Assembly (NCBI GenBank): GCA_020429545.1 | Contig: JAGQLF010000048.1 | Span: 1-6,268, forward strand | Direction: 5' to 3' | DNA: 6,268 bases | DNA from: Candidatus Dojkabacteria bacterium | GTDB lineage: Bacteria > Patescibacteriota > Dojkabacteria > J137 | Shown here: positions 1-5,937 of the stretch, piece by piece | Layout: the number at the start of each line of letters is the position of its first letter | Numbering within the stretch: the first letter of the stretch is position 1 | Notes under the pieces: model-generated | What the model saw: only the letters and a program-made list of their open reading frames with translations | Told to the model about the DNA's origin: nothing | Databases searched by the model: none | Translations under genes and position numbers: made by a program

Positions 1-1
1 A

Positions 2-1561
2 AATAATATGGGTAGCTATGAAGTCATGATCGAAAATGAAAAGGTTGATGATTATGTAGCTTTGGTCAAAAAGTATTTAAAAGAAGGCTATTGGTGTGAA
101 GTTGTATCTCTCGAAGATCGATTCATCTTTCCTGACGAAGAGATCGTATTAAGTTCTTCAACTGCCAAAAGTATCATGGATAAATGTAAGGCAATGGAAC
201 CAAGTGTGAAAGACATTTCAAATGTATATTCAATGATAATATCAAATGACTTTTATGCTACCGATTATGTATTTGAAGATGAAGGCCGCATGATTAATTC
301 TGAATTTTTAGATGGATTAACTCCAAAAGATGCGATTGGTAAGATGGTGGATTATTTAGAAAAGAAAGGTTATGGGAAGAAAACCGTAAGCTATAATTTG
401 AGAGATTGGTGTGTTTCAAGGCAAAGATATTGGGGAGCACCGATCCCAATGATCTATTGTGATGAATGTGGTTGGCAAACAGTAGAAGAGACTGATCTAC
501 CGGTGCTGTTGCCCGACATTAGCAATTTTAACGACATCTTGCCAGATGGGAGTGGAAAACCACCTCTAGCAAAAGATAACGACTTTGTTAACGTTAAATG
601 TCCAAATTGTGATAAAGATGCGAAAAGAGAGACAGATGTATTGGATGCATTTGTAGATTCTTGCTGGTACTTTCTTCGATATCCGTGTACCGAATTTGAT
701 AATGAACCATTTAGTACCGAAAGAATGAGGAAATGGTTGCCAGTGGATAAATGCATTGGAGGGAAAGAGCATACGGTTTTACATTTGCTTTATGCAAGAT
801 TTATCACTATGGTGTTGCATGATCAAGGTATGTTGGAATTCGAAGAACCATTTAAAGTCTTTTTTGGACACGGACTTATTACAAAAGATGGGGCAAAGAT
901 GAGTAAGTCAAAAGGAAATATAATTAATCCTGATGAATGGGTTGAGAAAGTTGGGGCAGATACAATGAGAATGTATTTCAGATTTATGGGAGATTTCTCA
1001 CAAGGCGGAGATTGGAGAGATAATGGAATAATTGGAATGCATAAGTTTGTTAAGAGAATATGGCGTATTAATACTGAACTTGTGAAATATGAAAAAGATG
1101 ATTCAAGAGTAATAAAAAAGTATCATCAAATGTTAAAAAAAGTGACAGAAGATATAGAAGCACTAAGTTTTAATACAGCTGTAGCAATGATTATGGAGTT
1201 TATTAATACCGTAGTAGAGACTGGGTATATTTCGAAGGAATTGTGGATGGAATTTATAAAAGTTTTAGCACCATTTATGCCTTTTATTTCAGAGGAGCTT
1301 TGGGAGTTAAATGGCGGAGATTACAGTGTTCATGCTCAAGCATGGCCAATTTATGATGAATCAAAAATTCAAAATGATAATGTGACTATTGCTGTTCAAG
1401 TTAATGGTAAGTTAAGAACAACAGTTGAAGTAGCTTTTAATAGTAGCGAAGAATTCGTTGTGAAAGAGGCTATGAAATCAGAAAAAGTTCAGGCTCATCT
1501 CTCTGGAGAATATAAGAAGGCAGTGTTTGTGAAGAACCGAATCTTGAACTTCATCGTATAA
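2..1561 (+). CDS. leuS: Leucyl-tRNA synthetase, C-terminal part (5' end outside window)
   Basis: This is a class I aminoacyl-tRNA synthetase that charges tRNA-Leu with leucine in the cytoplasm. The frame is open to the left edge, so the apparent ATG at 8 is probably internal; residues below are counted from it. Recognisable LeuRS blocks follow in order: GRMINSEFLDG (93-103) at the end of the editing domain, RDWCVSRQRYWGAPIPM (132-148), two Cys pairs (C151/C154 and C198/C201) likely binding zinc, RETDVLDAFVDSCWYFLRY (207-225), the KMSKS signature (297-301), GDFSQGGDWRDNG (328-340), the helical anticodon-binding domain, and the C-terminal domain with VQVNGKLR (463-470). Full-length LeuRS is usually about 800 or more residues, so roughly the first third is missing. 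Residues 1-90 do not resemble standard LeuRS, lack the expected VPAHDERD-type editing motif, and look like an insertion in the CP1 editing domain. The function call is very secure; the role of the insertion is unknown. Confidence 0.97.
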   Translation, partial: NNMGSYEVMIENEKVDDYVALVKKYLKEGYWCEVVSLEDRFIFPDEEIVLSSSTAKSIMDKCKAMEPSVKDISNVYSMIISNDFYATDYVFEDEGRMINSEFLDGLTPKDAIGKMVDYLEKKGYGKKTVSYNLRDWCVSRQRYWGAPIPMIYCDECGWQTVEETDLPVLLPDISNFNDILPDGSGKPPLAKDNDFVNVKCPNCDKDAKRETDVLDAFVDSCWYFLRYPCTEFDNEPFSTERMRKWLPVDKCIGGKEHTVLHLLYARFITMVLHDQGMLEFEEPFKVFFGHGLITKDGAKMSKSKGNIINPDEWVEKVGADTMRMYFRFMGDFSQGGDWRDNGIIGMHKFVKRIWRINTELVKYEKDDSRVIKKYHQMLKKVTEDIEALSFNTAVAMIMEFINTVVETGYISKELWMEFIKVLAPFMPFISEELWELNGGDYSVHAQAWPIYDESKIQNDNVTIAVQVNGKLRTTVEVAFNSSEEFVVKEAMKSEKVQAHLSGEYKKAVFVKNRILNFIV

Positions 1562-1571
1562 GAACATTACA

Positions 1572-1605
1572 AGCAATGATATTGAAGGAAAATTATATTA
1601 TTGCT
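1572..1605. other. Imperfect inverted repeat after leuS, overlapping the promoter
   Basis: The arms AGCAATGATAT (1572-1582) and ATATTATTGCT (1595-1605) pair over 11 positions with one G-T wobble around a 12-base loop. The repeat begins 11 bases after the leuS stop. No T-tract follows on the plus strand, so it is not a classical intrinsic terminator. Because it covers the -35 element and the spacer and touches the first base of the -10 element, it could be an operator or an mRNA 3'-end hairpin. The function is inferred only. Confidence 0.4.
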
Positions 1606-1610
1606 ATGAT
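1582..1610 (+). promoter_or_regulatory. Sigma70-type promoter with extended -10, upstream of the isomerase gene
   Basis: The -35 candidate TTGAAG (1582-1587) is followed after exactly 17 bases by TATGAT (1605-1610). The -10 matches the consensus at five of six positions and is preceded by TG one base upstream (TGCTATGAT), an extended -10. Transcription would start near 1617, giving a leader of about 22 bases before the ATG at 1639. This suggests the isomerase is transcribed independently of leuS. The call is a pattern match with no experimental support. Confidence 0.55.
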
Positions 1611-1638
1611 CTGAACAGTAATTCTTACAAACACAAAT

Positions 1639-2346
1639 ATGTCATATGTATCTGAAAATAAAGATTATCTACTGACGATGGGAGGGATCTTAGTCTTCGC
1701 ACTAGGGGCTTTGGTCCTTTTTCACATCACTGGAAAAGACCTTAACAATTTACCTAATGTAATTAATGATGTGTCAGATAGCTTTAGTTCTGGAGAGAAA
1801 ACATATGCAAATCCGCCTGAAATGAAGCTTGAAGAGGGAAAGGACTATTCAGCGAAAATCGTTACTTCCAAAGGTGATATTACTGTAGATCTCTTTGAAA
1901 AAGCTGCACCTGAAACTGTTAATAACTTTGTTTTTCTAGCAAATGACAATTTCTATAACGATAATCTGTTTCATAGAGTAATCAAAGGTTTTGTTATTCA
2001 GGGTGGAGACAGAAATAACAAAGATGGTACAGGAGGTCCTGGTTATACATTTGGTGATGAAATCAATTGGGATGCGATCGGTTTGTCAGCAACTCAGAAG
2101 TCTGATCTAAAAGCAAAAGGATATGCTTCGACACCAGGTCTATCTTCAGTAATTATGAAATCAAAAGTTCTTGCTATGGCAAATAGCGGACCAAACACAA
2201 ATGGAAGTCAATTTTTTGTTATGTTAGATGATGTTCCACTTCCACCAAGTTACACAATTTTTGGTGAAGTAGTTTCTGGTATAGATGTTGTTGATCAAAT
2301 TCAGATTGGCGATGTAATGGAAAGTGTTGAAATAAAAGATCTTTAG
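1639..2346 (+). CDS. Membrane-anchored cyclophilin-type peptidyl-prolyl cis-trans isomerase
   Basis: The 235-residue product belongs to the cyclophilin family, which catalyses cis-trans isomerisation of peptidyl-proline bonds and helps proteins fold. A short N-terminus is followed by a single hydrophobic helix (about 11-30) and a Ser/Asn/Pro-rich linker to about 65. The catalytic domain should therefore lie outside the membrane, tethered as an uncleaved anchor. Cyclophilin hallmarks are FHRVIKGFVIQGGD (111-124), with the expected Arg113, Phe118 and Gln121, and MANSGPNTNGSQFFV (180-194). The segment LPPSYTIFGEV (201-211) puts Tyr where human cyclophilin A has His126, and no Trp is present near the cyclosporin-contact position, so low cyclosporin sensitivity would be expected. 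About 30 residues (142-174) are inserted between the DEIN and LAMAN blocks. No Shine-Dalgarno site is visible before the ATG. The gene lies 77 bases after leuS and ends 18 bases before a convergent gene. Confidence 0.93.
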   Translation: MSYVSENKDYLLTMGGILVFALGALVLFHITGKDLNNLPNVINDVSDSFSSGEKTYANPPEMKLEEGKDYSAKIVTSKGDITVDLFEKAAPETVNNFVFLANDNFYNDNLFHRVIKGFVIQGGDRNNKDGTGGPGYTFGDEINWDAIGLSATQKSDLKAKGYASTPGLSSVIMKSKVLAMANSGPNTNGSQFFVMLDDVPLPPSYTIFGEVVSGIDVVDQIQIGDVMESVEIKDL

Positions 2347-2364
2347 AATTTAATGTACAAAACC

Positions 2365-2880
2365 TCATTTCTTCAATTGATACGGATTCATTAATATGTA
2401 ATTTCGAATTTTATTTAATTCGAATTCATTACGGATTATTCTGTCGTGGAATGATTTTTGCCATGAGAAATCAATAATCTCATTATTAATACAATATTTC
2501 GTCACACCAATTTTAAACCCACGTATTGCTGATGAAATTGATTTTGACCATTTCGTTTGCCATGATTTGTTTTGGTGTAGGGAACAATAATTATTGTTCC
2601 CTACGATATTATGATTTTCTAAATAATCAATAATTAATATTCCATGAATATGATTCGGCATAATTGTATATTCATCCAATGTTATATGGGGAAAATGTAT
2701 TGGTATCTCTAACCAGCACTTTTCAACATATGTACCTAATTTGTTTAAAACCACATCATTATTCAAAATTTTCCCAAACCAAGGGATTTTATCTTTACAA
2801 TTTATTGTTACAAAATAAAAACCGGCTGAAGAATAATTATATCCTTTTAGCCGGTTTAATTTTCTATTTCTAATAACCAT
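2365..2880 (-). CDS. REP-associated tyrosine transposase (RAYT, IS200/IS605-like Y1 transposase)
   Basis: The product, 171 residues from the ATG at 2880, is a single-strand DNA endonuclease of the Y1/HUH superfamily. RAYT proteins cleave and rejoin DNA at REP palindromes and are usually single-copy, domesticated relatives of IS200/IS605 TnpA. The family N-terminus NRKLNRLKGYNYSSAGFYFVT appears at residues 5-25. The HUH motif is in MPNHIHGIL (His77 and His79). The C-terminal block WQKSFHDRIIRNEFELNKIRNYILMNP follows, with Tyr161 in NYILMNP as the likely nucleophile. All key residues are present, so the enzyme looks active. The frame could open at a TTG seven codons earlier, but the ATG fits the family start better; GGGGGTG lies a little far upstream as a weak ribosome site. 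A perfect GTAG-ended palindrome falls inside the gene (residues 93-102), and a second copy lies upstream. The gene converges with the isomerase gene and follows the small exported-protein gene on the same strand. Confidence 0.9.
   Translation of the reverse strand: MVIRNRKLNRLKGYNYSSAGFYFVTINCKDKIPWFGKILNNDVVLNKLGTYVEKCWLEIPIHFPHITLDEYTIMPNHIHGILIIDYLENHNIVGNNNYCSLHQNKSWQTKWSKSISSAIRGFKIGVTKYCINNEIIDFSWQKSFHDRIIRNEFELNKIRNYILMNPYQLKK
2577..2604. repeat. Perfect 28-bp REP-like palindrome inside the RAYT gene
   Basis: The half-site GTAGGGAACAATAA is followed directly by its exact reverse complement, with no spacer; pairing stops at the next base on each side. Both strands therefore begin with GTAG, the tetranucleotide that marks the 5' foot of many RAYT-cognate REP elements, including those of E. 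coli. It is read in frame by the transposase as VGNNNYCSLH. It matches the upstream copy at 27 of 28 positions. Confidence 0.8.
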
Positions 2881-2912
2881 CCAGAAGATTAACACCCCCA
2901 AACAGCATTATC

Positions 2913-2930
2913 ATTGTATTACAATACAAT
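2913..2930. repeat. 18-bp inverted repeat between the exported-protein gene and RAYT
   Basis: The arms ATTGTATT (2913-2920) and AATACAAT (2923-2930) are perfect complements around a 2-base centre. The repeat abuts the larger palindrome at 2932-2963 and lies about 33 bases upstream of the RAYT ATG. It is AT-rich, so chance cannot be excluded, but its position between the genes suits an operator or part of a REP-like doublet. Confidence 0.4.
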
Positions 2931-2931
2931 T

Positions 2932-2963
2932 ATGTAGGGAACAATAATTATTATTCCCTACAT
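2932..2963. repeat. 32-bp near-perfect REP-like palindrome upstream of RAYT
   Basis: The arms ATGTAGGGAACAATAA and TTATTATTCCCTACAT pair at all positions but one (C2942 against A2953). Its core at 2934-2961 differs by a single base from the palindrome inside the RAYT gene, and again carries GTAG at the 5' end on both strands. It starts three bases after the stop of the exported-protein gene and lies about 50 bases upstream of the RAYT ATG. It could act as a REP element, as a transcript-end hairpin for the upstream gene, or as a binding site for the transposase. Confidence 0.75.
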
Positions 2964-2966
2964 GTT

Positions 2967-3560
2967 CTACATTCCTCCCATTCTAAATCCTTCGCCATCT
3001 CCGTAGCCACCCATCATATGGTCTTTTTCTCCTCGACCCCCTTGTCCCATTCCACCAAAGCCGAATCCTTCCACTTGATGGTCAATCATATCATCAATAT
3101 GATCAATCATTCTGTCATATTGATCTTGATCAATATCTCCATTTGCTAGAGCCTCATCAAGATGAGCTATATGTTCAGCAACCAAAATAGATTTAATCTG
3201 TTCAATATCTAATCCATTTGCGTCTGCATATTCAACTAATGATACTCCAGACATCCTTAGAGTTTTATATTCATCAAAATTTAGACCTAAATATGAAGAC
3301 AGCTCTGAAGAATTAAATTCAGACTCTCTCTCAGACTCAAATGAATCTTTTAGCGATTCAATTTCTTGAACAATAGATTGTGTTTCTTCACTTGAAACTC
3401 CATTATTCAAAACTGAGTCATGCAATTCTGTTTGTAGATTTTGCATCTCCTCATTATTCTGTCCAAAACCACCAAATGCTTGAACTGCTGTTAGAGAAAG
3501 TGCAGCACCTCCAAATAATGCTACCGCAATGGCTGGCACAACTAACTTTTGATATTTCAT
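2967..3560 (-). CDS. Small exported protein with helical domain and Gly/Met/His-rich tail
   Basis: The 197-residue product begins with a clear signal peptide: MKYQK, a hydrophobic core to about residue 24, and a likely signal peptidase I site after AVQA (26-29). An acidic, Glu/Gln/Ser-rich helical region follows (35-85). Residues 88-161 (SSYLGLNFDEYKTLRMSGVS onward) resemble the helical pattern of small secreted proteins of the DUF2680 type: LGL, then a Leu-Ala-like motif near SLVEYADANGLD, then a Leu-rich helix. I judge this from pattern only. A short internal duplication, MIDHIDDMIDH (151-161), is visible. The last 33 residues are rich in Gly, Met, His and acidic residues, a composition seen in metal-binding tails. 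No Shine-Dalgarno site is seen before the ATG at 3560. The gene diverges from the 221-residue gene across 120 bases and precedes the RAYT gene on the same strand. Export is well supported; function is unknown. Confidence 0.8.
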   Translation of the reverse strand: MKYQKLVVPAIAVALFGGAALSLTAVQAFGGFGQNNEEMQNLQTELHDSVLNNGVSSEETQSIVQEIESLKDSFESERESEFNSSELSSYLGLNFDEYKTLRMSGVSLVEYADANGLDIEQIKSILVAEHIAHLDEALANGDIDQDQYDRMIDHIDDMIDHQVEGFGFGGMGQGGRGEKDHMMGGYGDGEGFRMGGM

Positions 3561-3585
3561 ATAAACTAATTAATAATTAAAATGC

Positions 3586-3613
3586 TCAATCTAACTGCGC
3601 ATGTTTAGATTGA
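3586..3613. promoter_or_regulatory. Operator-like dyad between divergent genes
   Basis: The 9-base arms TCAATCTAA (3586-3594) and TTAGATTGA (3605-3613) are perfect inverted repeats around a 10-base centre. They lie 26 bases upstream of the exported-protein start and 68 bases upstream of the divergent gene. A weak plus-strand promoter, TTGATA (3610-3615) with a 17-base spacer to TAAATG (3633-3638), overlaps the right arm. This fits a regulator site serving one or both genes. No regulator gene is visible in the window. Confidence 0.4.
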
Positions 3614-3680
3614 TATTTAATATTAACTCCAGTAAATGAATTCGAAATGAAAGAGAGAAGAAAATAATTTTTATGGTGTA

Positions 3681-4346
3681 TTGCTTAAGCAATATATTGA
3701 TGATATACTTGCAAGTTTATTGATATCTATGAATATTTATAGCCATATAGAAGATTATGAACTCCTAGAGCATGAAGCCGCACCCGAATCTCATATCAAA
3801 GCATTCTACTCAGATCAAGATTCATTAGTTCCAGTAACGCAAATTGCAGAATATAATAGTAAAGATTTATTGGTATCCAGAAATCATAGAATGTGTACTG
3901 GACTTTTTGTAATTGGCACATCATATGGTGAAAAATGCATATATTTAGATCATATTTTCCCGAAAAAATTTGGATATCAAAGAAGTATTAATAGTTTAGA
4001 GCGTGCTTTTGATTTAATTAACTATTCATTTATATTCTACCAGTCTTCAAATTATTTTGAAGATTATGACCAATTTCAACAAGCACATAATGAATACAGT
4101 GATGCATATGCTACGCTTGCTAATAAATTTTGTGAATTATCTTTAGAATGCTTGGAAATACCTATAAGACTACCTGAAGATAGTATCGGATTATATACAT
4201 TGATTATTGGAGAAGGAATTGTTTCTGTGTGGGATCAGGGTTATTGCAAACCTGTGTACTGCATTAGTATAGACGAACTAATAGAGGTAGCAGATATATT
4301 AAAAAAATCCCCTTTCCGAAAAGAAGAAGGGGATTTAGAACACTAA
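3681..4346 (+). CDS. Hypothetical soluble protein, family not recognised
   Basis: I do not recognise this 221-residue product. It has no signal peptide or membrane helix, so it is probably cytoplasmic. It is acidic at the N-terminus (HIEDYELLEHEAAPE, 22-36), aromatic-rich in the middle (DLINYSFIFYQSSNYFEDYD, 111-130) and has six scattered cysteines (72, 86, 151, 157, 189, 194) that form no obvious zinc motif. A beta-rich stretch (168-197) is followed by a helix, and the C-terminus is charged. The start is uncertain. The only start codon at the head of the frame is TTG at 3681; the next candidate is ATG at 3729 (residue 17), which has no visible ribosome site. AGAGAG at 3652-3657 is about 23 bases from the TTG. 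The gene is divergent from the exported-protein gene and ends 9 bases before the convergent FecR gene, whose terminator lies within its last codons. The long open frame and normal composition make it a likely real gene. Confidence 0.7.
   Translation: MLKQYIDDILASLLISMNIYSHIEDYELLEHEAAPESHIKAFYSDQDSLVPVTQIAEYNSKDLLVSRNHRMCTGLFVIGTSYGEKCIYLDHIFPKKFGYQRSINSLERAFDLINYSFIFYQSSNYFEDYDQFQQAHNEYSDAYATLANKFCELSLECLEIPIRLPEDSIGLYTLIIGEGIVSVWDQGYCKPVYCISIDELIEVADILKKSPFRKEEGDLEH
4301..4336 (-). terminator. Intrinsic terminator of the FecR-domain gene
   Basis: Read on the minus strand, a 10-bp perfect stem (AAATCCCCTT paired with AAGGGGATTT, plus-strand 4305-4314 and 4327-4336) is followed by a run of seven T residues at 4307-4301. 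It begins 19 bases after the FecR gene stop. On the plus strand only three T residues follow the stem, so termination should favour minus-strand transcripts. The element lies inside the coding sequence of the convergent 221-residue gene, encoding its residues near KKSPFRKEEGD. Confidence 0.8.
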
Positions 4347-4355
4347 CTTGAATAC

Positions 4356-5900
4356 TTATAACTCTACCGTTATCTGATTAGAATAAGCACCACAGCTACC
4401 TCCAAGATACTCACATACTCTAACATAGTAAGTACCTGGTCCATCAAATTGATAAACTGAAGCAGAACTACTACTTGGGTCAGATAAGTAGATATATTTG
4501 TCTGTGGATCTATTAGGATATGTTGGATTAGATACTAATGACCAAACAACTTTAAAACCTTGTTTAGAGTAACCATTAGCAGCCCACATTACATTTCCAC
4601 CTCCAGTACTTTTAAGACTGATTGAGTTAACACCTGAAACTTGTCCTTCTGAACCTGAACCGGACTTTGCAGTTCCTGGAGCTGTAATTGTCATTGTATT
4701 ACTGTAAGTATCACATCCGTTTCCGGTATATCTGCAAACTCTGAAATGATACGTTTTTCCATCAGCAAACGGAATGAATGCGCTTCTTGTACCAGCATCA
4801 CTATAATACTTTGCACTATCAACTCCAAACATTGGTGATGAATTTGATTTACTGAAAACAACTTTGAATCCCTGGCTTACATCTAGATTAGATGGTACCC
4901 AGTTTAGATAAATACCACCAGCACTCGCATCTGCATGCCCTCCTAGAGAAATTGAACCTGAAGCATTTTGCTGAACTTGTACTTGATTTTGCTCTTGAGC
5001 TTCTTGTTTTATTTGAGATTCTTCGGCTGCATTCTTTTCTTGTTCCATTTTTTGATTCTCTAAATTAGTAAAGACCTTTGCTTCAGAACCAAACTCTTGT
5101 TTATCTTGCTCTTTATTAAATTTAGAAAATGAATCAGTTGTATCTTCATATGTAATTGCCTGTTTCTCTTGATTCAAAAAATATTTTTCTCCCTCATTTA
5201 CAACTACCTTGTCAACATTAGTAGGTTTTACTTCAACTTTAGATTCATAAACATAAACTCCTTTTTTATCAGAAGTTTGAACAGTTTTGTAAGCTGTACC
5301 TAAAGAGGTATATGTTGCATCAGCAGTTTCAACAGTAAAAGATCTTTCTGATTTATCCATTCTTGTATAAACTTCACCGCCTTCATTCGTAATAACAATA
5401 TCCATTGCATCTAATGAAGTTAGATTGATTGTAGTATTAGATGCTAATCTAATAGCACTACCATCATCTAAAGTTAAAATTCCTTTACCTTCACCTACAA
5501 CTCTAAAAGAATCTCCTTGCTCTAGTGTTTCTTGGTCTCCTAAATCAACCCATCTACCATCTTCCAACATAACTTCTACATCACCTTCTGTATAAGTTAC
5601 AGCTGCTTTTAAGTCTGTTGCAACTAATGTAGGTGTGTTGGTGTTGGATTTATATGTATCTAAGAAAAATGCAAGTGTTGCTGCAAAAACAACTACAGCG
5701 AGTGAAAACAATGAAATCTTAAAATAATTTAGTCCGTTGCTCTTCATATTTGAAGAATAATAATTAAGGTACGCATCAAGAACCTCCTCCTTTATTCGAG
5801 ATTTTGCCTGTCCGCTCGACATTTCTACCTCGGCAGGAGAAATTCTATTCTGCCGTATGTACAAAGACGTCTCTTTGTGGTTTTTATTACCGGTTTCCAT
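4356..5900 (-). CDS. FecR-domain membrane protein with two C-terminal Cys-containing repeat domains
   Basis: The 514-residue product has a cytoplasmic N-terminus (1-59), one membrane helix (about 60-80), an external FecR domain (about 98-225; LTLDDGSAIRLASNTTINL at 142-160 is typical), a Gln/Glu/Lys-rich linker (about 260-312) and two related beta-rich domains (about 316-408 and 424-514). These domains share QGFKVV, a KYxYxSD-like segment (KYYSD and KYIYLSD), a TY(H/Y)(F/V)RVC block, a second Cys seven residues on (C389/C396 and C496/C503), and YSN. They look like fibronectin type III or similar beta-sandwiches. FecR proteins commonly partner ECF sigma factors, acting as anti-sigma or signal transducers. 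A sigma gene lies 110 bases upstream on the same strand, so an operon with the N-terminus holding sigma is plausible. AAGG sits five bases before the ATG, and a terminator follows. The N-terminal segment lacks an anti-sigma motif I can name, so that role is inference. Confidence 0.85.
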   Translation of the reverse strand: METGNKNHKETSLYIRQNRISPAEVEMSSGQAKSRIKEEVLDAYLNYYSSNMKSNGLNYFKISLFSLAVVVFAATLAFFLDTYKSNTNTPTLVATDLKAAVTYTEGDVEVMLEDGRWVDLGDQETLEQGDSFRVVGEGKGILTLDDGSAIRLASNTTINLTSLDAMDIVITNEGGEVYTRMDKSERSFTVETADATYTSLGTAYKTVQTSDKKGVYVYESKVEVKPTNVDKVVVNEGEKYFLNQEKQAITYEDTTDSFSKFNKEQDKQEFGSEAKVFTNLENQKMEQEKNAAEESQIKQEAQEQNQVQVQQNASGSISLGGHADASAGGIYLNWVPSNLDVSQGFKVVFSKSNSSPMFGVDSAKYYSDAGTRSAFIPFADGKTYHFRVCRYTGNGCDTYSNTMTITAPGTAKSGSGSEGQVSGVNSISLKSTGGGNVMWAANGYSKQGFKVVWSLVSNPTYPNRSTDKYIYLSDPSSSSASVYQFDGPGTYYVRVCEYLGGSCGAYSNQITVEL

Positions 5901-5905
5901 ACTTA

Positions 5906-5909
5906 CCTT
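5906..5909 (-). promoter_or_regulatory. Ribosome binding site of the FecR-domain gene
   Basis: AAGG on the minus strand ends five bases before the ATG at 5900 and supports that start. It is the best-spaced Shine-Dalgarno-like site in the window; most other genes show none. Confidence 0.5.
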
Positions 5910-5937
5910 GTATAACGAATTAAATTAAAATAATTTC

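Noticed and set aside
454..772. Two minus-strand open frames of 100 and 68 codons inside leuS
   Set aside because: They lie wholly opposite conserved LeuRS motifs, have no recognisable product, and are expected antisense shadows.
2403..2424. Inverted repeat TTCGAATT / AATTCGAA near the 3' end of the RAYT gene
   Set aside because: Short, AT-rich and within conserved codons (NEFELNKIRN); chance is the simplest reading.
2819..2857. Inverted repeat AAACCGGCT / AGCCGGTTT inside the RAYT N-terminus
   Set aside because: The codons encode the strongly conserved NRLKGYxYSxAGxYF motif, so the 9-bp match is probably a by-product of coding.
2664..2873. Plus-strand open frame of 69 codons opposite the RAYT gene
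   Set aside because: It is antisense to conserved RAYT codons and its product resembles nothing known.
2365..2963. A complete IS200/IS605 insertion sequence with defined ends
   Set aside because: The protein belongs to the RAYT branch, no TnpB or left/right end hairpins framing the gene are seen, and one palindrome lies inside the gene, so a mobile element with boundaries cannot be supported.
3078..3138. Repeated GATCAATAT-like words in the exported-protein gene
   Set aside because: They encode the MIDHIDDMIDH stretch and are explained by repeated Ile-Asp-His codons, not by a DNA repeat or CRISPR array.
3380..3580. Plus-strand open frame of 66 codons opposite the exported-protein gene
   Set aside because: It lies opposite the signal peptide and helical region of a better supported gene.
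3673..3723. 16-codon frame from ATG at 3673 overlapping the start of the 221-residue gene
   Set aside because: Too short and AT-rich to distinguish from chance; kept only as a remark on the uncertain start.
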